Source: Pisaster brevispinus
Taxonomy: Eukaryota; Echinodermata; Asteroidea; Forcipulatida; Asteriidae
Assembly (NCBI GenBank): GCA_023634235.1
Contig: JAMKCF010000002.1
Span: forward strand, 3,125,001-3,189,000
Length of the DNA stretch: 64,000 nucleotides
Direction: 5' to 3'
The stretch's first letter is position 1. Every line of letters starts with the position of its first letter. The notes beneath the pieces are model-generated. The model was given only the letters and a program-made list of their open reading frames with translations. It did no database searches and had not been told where the DNA came from. The position numbers were made by a program, and so were the translations under genes. Shown piece by piece: positions 10,203 through 18,807 of the stretch.

Positions 10203-12245
10203 TCAACCGGGCTTTTCGTCACCACCCTCAAGTACTGCGTAGACTGGTTCAGATGGAACAAAGTCTGGTTGCTGCTGGCTAGTACAAATCGACGCCTTTG
10301 GTTTTCCAGGTTTCGGTTTGTTATCAGGAACGGCATAAATTGGATCCGTTGTGTAGTTTCCAGAGGTCGAGTCTCGTGGGAGGATGTTACACTCCTCCTC
10401 CCCCATTGAAGTCTCAGACTCTGCTTCTTTTATAGCACGATGTCCCTGCTTTGGTTTCGAGGGATCTTTTCTTGATGAATGCACTTTTGATTTGTTTTTC
10501 AGTGGAGCAGCGTACAAAACGTCTTGGCTCGAAGGTGCGGCTGTCGAAGGAGTGGATGGCCCACGATCCATTTCGTCATGGTTTTGGCGCGATTGGTAAA
10601 GTGGCGTTACAACACACACTTTCTTGCCGGAGTAACTATCCGCCCGAGATTGGCTGCCCGAAGAGGACTGCTTCGCGGTGTCTATGTCCATGTCTAAAAT
10701 ATCATCAATGCTTATGGAAGCATAACCGCAATCGTCTGTAGGCCGGGGGATTATTTCACTCGCTGGATTTGACTTGTCAGCGGTCTGAGATGTTAAATCT
10801 GGGTAAATTGGACAACAACCGTAGTGCAGAGGTTCAGGGCTAAGGTCCATAGTAGATTCCCCCTCTCCTGCGCATTGAACCGATTCCCAAACACCCCACT
10901 CTTCTTCAAAAGGAGGATCTGACTGAGCAAATTTACTTAACTCGGGAAGATCAACATTCTCTTGATGCGTAGTGGTTTGTTTCCGGTAACTTGAACATGA
11001 CCCTTTACGGGATGCGTTTGAAGCAACAGGTGCGTCCATCTTCAAAGCACCTCCAGCTACAAGTGCGCCACACTCACGACCCAGGTGCTCTTCGTCCTCT
11101 TCGCTGCCTTCTCCGGGAGAGTCGTGTCTCTCTGCATCTTCCTGTTGGCTTGGGTGCTGAGGGAAGGAACCTAGCGAGTACGGATTTTCATGTGACGCCA
11201 CGTCACCTGCGGAGTCCCGACTTCCAACATTCATTATTATAACAGCATTTTCTTCTAAGCTTCCAGTCAAGACTTGGATATCTTCGACACAAAGCCTACG
11301 GCGTTGTCCAGTTTCTGGAGACCTGCCTTGTCTATGGCTGAATGCTACTCCAGTTTCGCCCCCGGATGCCTTATTTCCCTGCAGCGTCTTGGACCTTACA
11401 ATCCAGATGCACGAAACAATAGCGCCTGTGGTAATAATCAAAACCGATAAAACGATCATGACGACCTTGCCTGCGTCACGCACGTCGCCCACTGTGGTCG
11501 GGAAATCTAAATCTGTGGGCGATACCATTGTCGTAAAGGGGGCTATAGGACCACTTTGAATCAGAGTAAATTGATAAGAAAGCGTATCTGACCCAGTCAA
11601 CCCAAGATCATTTGACGCTGTACAGTTTACTGATAGAACGTGTCCAGAAGCAAATTTTCCGACTGAGATGACGAGAACCGTGTCATTGTCCACCATTCGT
11701 TTGTCGTCGTCTTGAAGTTCCATCCAGTTCTCCGACGAGTTTCCCGCTTCCAACACGCTCCACGCGTAAGTGGTAACGCGAGGCACGGCTTCTGCGTCAC
11801 ATTTAAACGCAATAGTGTCGTCACCTGTCCCGTTGTCCGCGATGCGAAGTGTTACGTTTATTGGAATCTGCAACGGAACTAACGTGCAGTTTGGCCCGTT
11901 GTTATAATCACCGGCAACGCACGTGAACTTTCGGTATTTGTCTTCTCCAGTGAAATTGTACCTTACAGAAAGTGATGCTGCTGTTTTATCCACTTTAACT
12001 CTCCTCTTGTCGAAAAGCCACTTTAATTTAACGGTTTCATTCCCTTGAAAAGCCTCTACTTTGCATACTAAGAGTGCCTCGGTGTTTACGAAGACCATGG
12101 CCCTAACGCTGCATTCAAGGGTTGGAATCATCAAACCGTCCGTGTCTTCAAAGTGGCTGCTGTTCTGACCTGATGCACACAAACATCCAACCATTAAACA
12201 GAACCATATCAACCGAATGGGAGCCATGGCCAATACGTGTCCCAT
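10203..12245 (-). CDS. Ig-domain receptor with long Tyr-motif cytoplasmic tail
   Basis: A 680-residue type I membrane protein encoded in one uninterrupted frame. It has a signal peptide (about 1-26), two Ig-like domains (Cys pairs near 61/109 and 149/208) with several N-glycosylation sequons (NPT excluded; NET, NFT, NCT, NVT, NGT, NCT), and a transmembrane helix near 261-283. The tail is about 395 residues, acidic and Ser-rich. Tail tyrosines sit in CGYASI, VLYAAPLK, PIYAVPDN and PVYAVLEG contexts. Y-x-x-P is the known recognition core of Crk-type SH2 domains; binding here is inference. The ectodomain word YRKFTCVAGDYNNGPNCTL is shared with the 834-residue receptor. The gene lies between its truncated copy and that relative, all on one strand. 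Expected at the surface of immune or epithelial cells, but ligand and cell type cannot be read from sequence. Confidence 0.85.
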   Translation of the reverse strand: MGHVLAMAPIRLIWFCLMVGCLCASGQNSSHFEDTDGLMIPTLECSVRAMVFVNTEALLVCKVEAFQGNETVKLKWLFDKRRVKVDKTAASLSVRYNFTGEDKYRKFTCVAGDYNNGPNCTLVPLQIPINVTLRIADNGTGDDTIAFKCDAEAVPRVTTYAWSVLEAGNSSENWMELQDDDKRMVDNDTVLVISVGKFASGHVLSVNCTASNDLGLTGSDTLSYQFTLIQSGPIAPFTTMVSPTDLDFPTTVGDVRDAGKVVMIVLSVLIITTGAIVSCIWIVRSKTLQGNKASGGETGVAFSHRQGRSPETGQRRRLCVEDIQVLTGSLEENAVIIMNVGSRDSAGDVASHENPYSLGSFPQHPSQQEDAERHDSPGEGSEEDEEHLGRECGALVAGGALKMDAPVASNASRKGSCSSYRKQTTTHQENVDLPELSKFAQSDPPFEEEWGVWESVQCAGEGESTMDLSPEPLHYGCCPIYPDLTSQTADKSNPASEIIPRPTDDCGYASISIDDILDMDIDTAKQSSSGSQSRADSYSGKKVCVVTPLYQSRQNHDEMDRGPSTPSTAAPSSQDVLYAAPLKNKSKVHSSRKDPSKPKQGHRAIKEAESETSMGEEECNILPRDSTSGNYTTDPIYAVPDNKPKPGKPKASICTSQQQPDFVPSEPVYAVLEGGDEKPG

Positions 12246-13165
12246 CTGACGATTCTGAGTATACTGAAGATGTTGTCCAAGTTCCTAATTATGACCAATT
12301 GTAACAATTTGTAGAAATTATGAATGTGCACAACTGTTCGAAAATTATACCAGAATGCACACAACTTCAATGTCATGGAATGAAGTGCACTTTCCGTTCC
12401 CTGTGCCTTGGTTATTTAAGGAAATACAGTGAAGTGAAACTTGTATCCTTTATATGATGTTTTTCTTTCAGTTTCAAAAGCAAAAGTATGCGTTTGAACA
12501 TTTGAGTTTATAGCAGGAACTAAACTGCTCAACAGTTTAGTATGTAAATTAGGATGAAGGTCGTCACACATTCTCATGATTAATTATGTGGTCAATTGTC
12601 TTAAAATGAAAACGCGTATGAAAGCGTATGCACAACATCCCTTTGTGTAATTTTGTATTTTTTATGTAAACAAAAACAAAAACAACAACAAAACCATTTG
12701 GAGACATGTGTATTGAAAGCTGTAGGCAGGAATGCTTGCGTGACTGTGATGGTGTGATTGAATGACAAAACCAAAAGCAAAAGCTGGCTTTGTTCCATCC
12801 AGCAAGCAAAACATCAGTATAATGATAAGTGTGTTTTTGTTTCTCTGCTTGTGTTCACATCCAGCAAGCAAAACATCAAGATTTGATTTGTTTTTTATTT
12901 GTATTGCTTGTGTCATCCTATTTAGCCTACCGAATGGTATTCATAATTCGGAGTACAAAACATACACAACTACTGATGTTTTGGTTGTGTTTTGTAAGCT
13001 TCCCAATTAAAACTTTAAATGTTGTGATTGTTGCATTGTTGTATGAGACGGTTAAACAAAAGAAACGGTAAAATATATTATCTGTATCATTGTTGCTTCA
13101 ATTTCTACATAGCCTCGTTTTGGCAAGCCAAACTGCAGTTTGCCCGTAAAGATGGCGTCTATTGG
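11221..13165 (-). repeat. Segmental duplication, copy 2 (intact receptor side)
   Basis: Partner of 6941-8775 with an offset of about 4.28 kb. It covers codons from the membrane-proximal tail through the start codon, the promoter-like region and upstream sequence. It contains about 110 bases near 13005-13118 that are absent in copy 1. The remaining roughly 1 kb of tail-coding sequence (10203-11220) has no counterpart in copy 1. Confidence 0.85.
12389..12424 (-). promoter_or_regulatory. Candidate core promoter of the 680-residue receptor
   Basis: On the minus strand TTCCTTAAATAACC, a TATA-like box, lies about 167 bases before the ATG and is followed 10-12 bases later by GGGAACGGAAAGTGC. The arrangement is conserved in the duplicate at 8111-8144. 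Confidence 0.4.
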
Positions 13166-13387
13166 AAACTATCTATATACTCTCTTAGGTTTTCGTATGT
13201 TTTACTTCCTTTTGGTCTACGTAGCATAGGAGCTGAGAAAGTTGAGCCTGGTTTTCTCCTTTTGTCCTCTTTTTTTTTAGAATCAAGAATGTCAGTTGGG
13301 AAATTATCATAAGCTTTCTCTTTCGTTACAGTATCAGTATAGGCCGATGGTACCTATTAAATGGCCCCATTGTCAAGTAGATCGTTC

Positions 13388-13735
13388 TTAAAGAGAGGGT
13401 ATACCGTTGGTAATTACTCTGCAAATAACAGACCCTAGAAAACTTGGTAATGAGCACTGGAGAGCTGTTGATATTGTAGAAAAAAATGTTAGAAACGACA
13501 CCCTCAAATGTATAGTTTTAGAGAAAAGGGTGATTTTCACCCAAAAAGCTTGAATCTGAGAGCTTCAGGCATGAAGCCGAGTCAGACATCTCGAAGCACA
13601 ACAATTCTATGCAACAAGGGTTAAGGTGTTTTTCTTTCATTGTCTTGCAACTTCGATGACCAATTGAGCCCCATTTTTCACAGGTTTGTTATTTTATGCA
13701 TGCATACATGTTGGGATACTAGTCTTTGACTAACT
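13388..13735 (+). mobile_element. MITE, GGTAATT/GTCAAAGAC-ended family, copy 2
   Basis: Shares AAAGAGAGGGTA, GGAGAGCTGTTGATATT, TGTTAGAAACGACACCC, TCTTGCAACTTCGATGACC and AGTCTTTGAC with the copy at 5716-6047, in the same orientation. Positions 13736-14403 contain nothing further that I can support. Confidence 0.7.
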
Positions 13736-14403
13736 ACCGAAAGTATGATATGCCGTTGAATTTTGATAAGCTCGCCTTGCTCACTGTTATATCTTACAAT
13801 GTCAGTCATGTACTTGTGTTCTCACATCATCTAAACCGAGAATGGAGGGACAAATAATCATAATTAGTACTAACATTTTGACGTTCTATAATATCAACCA
13901 CTTGACCCAGCTGCGCTGTACAGAGATACTACAAGCAAACCTAAAAAAGCGTTCACTATAATACTCCCTTTCTACACAGAATTTACAGTCCAAACTAAAG
14001 ACGCAGTCTCGTCAAATGAGCAAACGAAAAAATCTTCCCACGAAAATCACCTTTGAACCCCCTGAACACCCGGACGCCCGGCCTGCCCTGCCCGTGCAAA
14101 CACTTGAGGGGTGCAAGGACGCCCCTCAGCGTGTGCCAACTCTGTATACAAATAGTACAGGGCACGCGCGCGTTATTTGAAACGCTCATTATGTATGAAT
14201 AATAGTTATTTAAGAGACACCATTTTTTTTTTAATTTTTTGTTTTACATTTTTGTATTACGCATGTTTGACCATGTACACGATCCAAAGGCTCACTTTAG
14301 TGTTTGAAGGAAATGGAGTATCTGCACAATGTTAGTACGAGTAACGGTCAATGCTCCTTGCGCTGTCGAGTCTGCGCCATTTCCTGGAATCAGAGTAACT
14401 GAG

Positions 14404-15032
14404 CCTAGATCAAGCTAGCCTTGTCCAAGGCTCTTTACGCAAGCACCCCGCTTTGAATTCACCAGGTAGCATAACAATACTGCCACGGCAATGCAGTACT
14501 TGGTGTACAGTATACTGTGGGGTCGATCGCGAAGCATGGTTTTTCAACCTCGTACCAAAAAACGAAGCTGAAACAGAGCCTTGTTCCCACTGTAAAAAGG
14601 TCAGATTTTGTGCGGAGTTGCTCTATGCTAATATTTCCCGAAGGTGTATGCTCATTGGTTAATGTATAGTGGCAAGGTGAATACTACATAAATAAAAAAA
14701 TGCCAATAATCATAACGAGAGTTTATGATTGGACGATTATCCGCCCAGTACAGGAAATAAATATTCAATACCCGATTCCAACATACGTAATTAGCGCTGG
14801 AATCCCTGCGCAATGATAAAGACAAACATAAGCTGCCGTTTACAGTGGGAACAAGGCTCTGTTTCGGCTTCGTTTTTTGGTACGAGGTTGAAAAACCATG
14901 CTTCGACCCCACGGTATACTGTATATCAAGTACTGCGAAACCGAGCCAGTATTGTTATGCTACCTGGTGAATTCAAAGCGGGGTGCTTGCGTAAAGAGCC
15001 TTGGACAAGGCTAGGATCAAGCGTGACAGGAT
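14404..15032. mobile_element. Foldback element with arms of about 195 bp
   Basis: The left arm (14404-14600) is the near-perfect reverse complement of the right arm (14832-15032). Key words are GCCTTGTCCAAGGCTC outermost, GCAAGCACCCCGCTTTGAAT, AGGTAGCATAACAATACT and GAACAAGGCTCTGTTTC innermost. A 230-base AT-rich loop separates them. Open frames on both strands here are products of the symmetry. Confidence 0.8.
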
Positions 15033-15108
15033 CCTGGATCTGTTTGTCAGGAAAAGCAGGTCATCCTGCTCTAGAGAACAACGAGTCAGGATATCTGGCC
15101 AGGGCTTA

Positions 15109-15228
15109 GGATTACCAGTCACAGTACCATCCCCATTTTGTGGCTGGTGTTCTGCTTATTTTCGCTGAGCAGAACATTTCTAAATGAATATTTATAGCTG
15201 CTTAAGCAGCTTCTTGAAACTGGGCCCG
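15109..15228. mobile_element. Partial TGGGCCCAATTTCATAGAGC-type MITE
   Basis: Only the right half is recognisable: GGATTACCAGTCAC, GTGGCTGGTGTTCTGCT and the terminal GCTGCTTAAGCAGC...GGGCCC. It matches the right half of the full copy at 16276-16470. Positions 15229-15655 hold no other supportable feature. Confidence 0.55.
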
Positions 15229-15659
15229 GACTTTAGAGAAAGTAAAAGTAAGATGAAAGTGAAAAACATGCTCTCTGCTGCACCGAAAGTGGTGGTTAGC
15301 AATCACACACACGTACAGATTCAGTTTCGTCAGTAGAAGGAACTATCAATTTAATTTTGCCACCTGTTAAAAGATAAGTATGTGTATGGCATTTGTACAA
15401 GAGAACAGGCTTTTGAAACATTATGAGGGTAAAGCTCACTAATAATTTCACTTGCAGCTATAATAGTTAACAATTAACTCTTAAAGGTGCACTCTAGTCG
15501 GTTATTTCATCGTATAATAAATAACCTTTAATTGACCCACTAATATTTAGGCCTATCGAATGGGCAAACGTTAGGTAAGAAAATGATGTGCATAATGATT
15601 TCGGTACTGAGCTGGCCTGGCAACGTTTAAACAGTGAAAGACGGTACACAATCGACAAA

Positions 15660-15801
15660 GACTGTGCAAGTCTCGCGCGTATTCGAACACTGGGATCCGT
15701 TAAAGCGCGTGAGTTTGTTTCTTTCACGCGTTATTAAAGCATTGTACGTGGGACCACAGTGGTCCCAAAAATGTTCGAATACGCGCGAGACTTGCACGGT
15801 C
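15660..15801. repeat. 142-bp inverted repeat with 30-bp arms
   Basis: GACTGTGCAAGTCTCGCGCG (15660) and CGCGCGAGACTTGCACGGTC (ending 15801) are inverted copies extended by TATTCGAACA. Inside is a smaller palindrome, GGGACCACAGTGGTCCC. It is adjacent to the GATGGCGTC motif at 15815-15835 on the minus strand, and is possibly one end of a larger DNA element. Confidence 0.65.
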
Positions 15802-16275
15802 TATAGGCCTATAGTTCCCAATAGACGCCATCTTTACGAGCAATTTGGGTTTTGGCTTTTAGCTGCGTCAAGCATGAACAATTTTATTGATTTATTTATT
15901 TTAAGCGGTAAAGTTAGCGGTTCGGTCAACGAGGAATTTGATAAACCCCGGCATCTCGCACCCAGTATATATGCATAAATCACAGTGCGTTCGAATAATG
16001 ATTGATTTGCCCGTAAAGGTGGCCGACTTCACGCTGTGTGACGTCAAGTGGAAACTATATAAGAACACAGGCTGTACGGACCGTAAATGTACCCTTACTT
16101 TTTAAGAATACCAGATAACAGTCAAAACTGTTCCTGTGGAAAAATATATAAATGGGCAAGACACACCTTAGTAATCATTGACTTATGTTCCATTTCACAG
16201 TAAAAGCAGAAAATTACACAACATAAAGGGCTCAGCAACCTTCTCAGAACTTGTTGTGCACACTCCAAAAACTCC

Positions 16276-16470
16276 TGGGCCCAATTTCATAGAGCTGCTT
16301 AAGCACGAAAAAGTAGCTAAGCACAACAAAATTATGCTTACCAGAATAAGGTTACCAGCCAAGCTACCATGTCACATGTACAATTTGTGACTGGTGTCCT
16401 GCTCAAATCTGCTTAGCAGACAATTGTTAAACAATATTTTCTGCTTAAGCAGCTCTATGAAATTGGGCCC
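16276..16470. mobile_element. Full-length palindromic MITE, TGGGCCCAATTTCATAGAGC ends
   Basis: Begins TGGGCCCAATTTCATAGAGC and ends with the inverted counterpart GCTCTATGAAATTGGGCCC. The inner words CTGCTTAAGCA, CCAGAATAAGGTTACCAGCC, TGTCACATGTACAATTTG and TCTGCTTAGCAG recur in the copies at 15109, 33305, 63068 and 63248. Positions 16471-16966 show no other supportable feature. Confidence 0.85.
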
Positions 16471-16966
16471 TGGTCAGAATTAAGCCGGATTCCGTGTCCC
16501 GGAGCCCTAAACCCATATCTGTGTCAGGGTATTATGCAGACAGTGGTTTTTAAAAAAGGGGGATTTTAACTCAGATTTTGCGTCAGTTTAAGTCATCTCT
16601 GGGTCAATTTGACACAGATTCCGGATCATACTGATACCCGAGGCCCGACGGGGCCCGGATCCTGGTCCATTCTGACCCGGATTTTTTAGAGTGTACAGCA
16701 GTGGGACGTATGTTTAAGTAATATTGATTCACAGCGTCGTTACTAATGATACCGGTTCTACGAAATATTGCTACAAATGGGTTAGGGAGTACCCTCGCAG
16801 TGTTGTTCGTATATTAAGCAGTTATATGAACCAACGTGCGCTCCAGTCAAGAGCCTCTTTAAGTTTTTGTTGAAATTCACTCTAATCGATTGACACCGGT
16901 GACAACGGCAGAGGATTTTGTTTCAATCGAATAGATTGAATCTCAGTCAAAAAATTTCAGAGAGAT

Positions 16967-17378
16967 AGTTCGCGCAAGGACCAATTATGGTTAACTAGTG
17001 GCTGTTTATTGACGTACGAAGGGCATGCGCACATAATTCAGTTGTAGTGCGAACGACTCTACAGTCATGTCATGTCAACGCGAGTGGCGACTTAAATCAA
17101 CCATGGAGGTAGGAATCTATTCCTACCAGTTTTCGTTGACACTAATCTACATGAATTTTGAAAAGTTTGTTTTAACATCAAACTGATAACAATTTCGTTT
17201 TCTTATAACTGTTCCACTCTGCACTGTGCTATGACAGCGGCTGTTGATAACCAGCGATGCGACCATGACCGGTATGCTGGCTCCAAATAGTCGGCTAGCG
17301 TAATCCAACTATCGTCGACTAGACAGAGTCCAGGTTAACGTAGTCGAACTATGGTCAACGATAGTCCTTGCGCGAACT
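16967..17378. mobile_element. 412-bp element with perfect 15-bp terminal inverted repeats
   Basis: Left terminus AGTTCGCGCAAGGAC (16967-16981) and right terminus GTCCTTGCGCGAACT (17364-17378) are exact reverse complements. The interior carries TAGTCGA/TCGACTA words and no open frame of note. A flanking target duplication was not clear. Confidence 0.65.
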
Positions 17379-17532
17379 TGACCATTGTTTCATTACAGAC
17401 TGAAACGTTTAGGTTTTTATCATAGACCTACAATGATTACCATACACCGTCTACGAAAAACTGAAGTTTTTCTAAATACTGTATGTACATCCACCCGGCA
17501 CACTTTTGTGTAGTTTAAAATGAACCATAAAC

Positions 17533-17590
17533 ATGTTACACTAATCTACATAAACTTTGAAAAGTACGTTTTAACATCAAACTGATAAAA
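17533..17590 (+). repeat. Direct repeat of a segment inside the 16967-17378 element
   Basis: ACACTAATCTACAT, TTTGAAAAGT and GTTTTAACATCAAACTGATAA occur in the same order at about 17143-17198 and again here, about 390 bases apart. Either the true element is longer and partly duplicated, or a second partial copy lies adjacent. The following 17591-18807 contains no gene, RNA or further repeat I can support. Confidence 0.55.
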
Positions 17591-18807
17591 ATCTACTAGA
17601 AATACCAGGTTATAATGTGATGCAAAGGCGAAACGCCTTACAATGGGGCGACATGTTTAATTGCAGACGTCATGAAAAATGCACTGGCTCGAAACTTTGC
17701 AGAAGCTACACTATTGTTTTTTTTACAATATACCTTTTTGTGCACAGCAAAATTCCTGAGTGCTTATTTTATGTACTCTTTGTGAGCAACAGATTGGAAA
17801 TAATGTAGAATAAAAGGATGGCCTGACAAAATACAAAAACTTCCAAAGAATTAGGCCTATATAGGCTACTCTTAATTTTGTGTTTATCAATGTGTGTCTT
17901 TCAGACAAAATGTACCCATGAATTTGGCTGTGCATATTTCCTTCTTGCGAGTACCACTGCAGCCTCAAGTTCGGTTGATTAATACAGTCGTCACACCATG
18001 TGAGTCATCACAAAATGTATACAGTCCTGCTCCTAGGAGAGAAGCGTTTTGCCCTTTAAAGCCCCGGTGAAATTCCTGATTCGGAAATAGCTTAATCATG
18101 GAAAATTGATACTAAGTCTTCCGGAAGAGATCTGTTATCTCTATCTGCCAGAAAATGTCACATCAGACCAATTCTACTGATCGTTCTGTTAGGATAAATA
18201 TACACTTTTACAAGAAAATAAACATTCGTCTGTGTATACTTCGCGAACTTTGCAGGAAACAGTTAAAAACATATATATTTAGACTAGTCGAGTTTCAGAT
18301 AACAATTGTTAATAAAGCAGTAGATATTTAAAATATATTTATATAAAGTTTTTTTATGGCACAAAACTCCCAAACAGTACATGTTTCTGATTCGATAAAA
18401 GACCATAAAAATACCCAAATGACACTGGTTTTAATTTAACTCCTAGGTTAAACTTTGCAGCCAGGCTGTGATGCCCTATCACATGAACTTAAATTCTTTG
18501 TTTTAAGGGAAAAGTACACCATTGTTTTTCAAACAAGAGAGCTACTTTACTTTTAGGCAGTGACCAATAAACGCAACATCCCAGTAACCTGCTACAATAG
18601 AAATAAAACAATGGTGAAATATTTGTGTGTGCTCTGGCATTGTCTAAACTCAGTGTATGACGATATATCGAAAAATAGAATGAGACATGCCACCTACGGA
18701 ATCGTTTTGCCTGCAAATTTTCGGCCTGAAAATATTGCGTACAGGATACATGAAAAACACGGAGGAGTCTTACTGATTTTTATAAGCGTCATTCCAATAG
18801 TTTCTTT

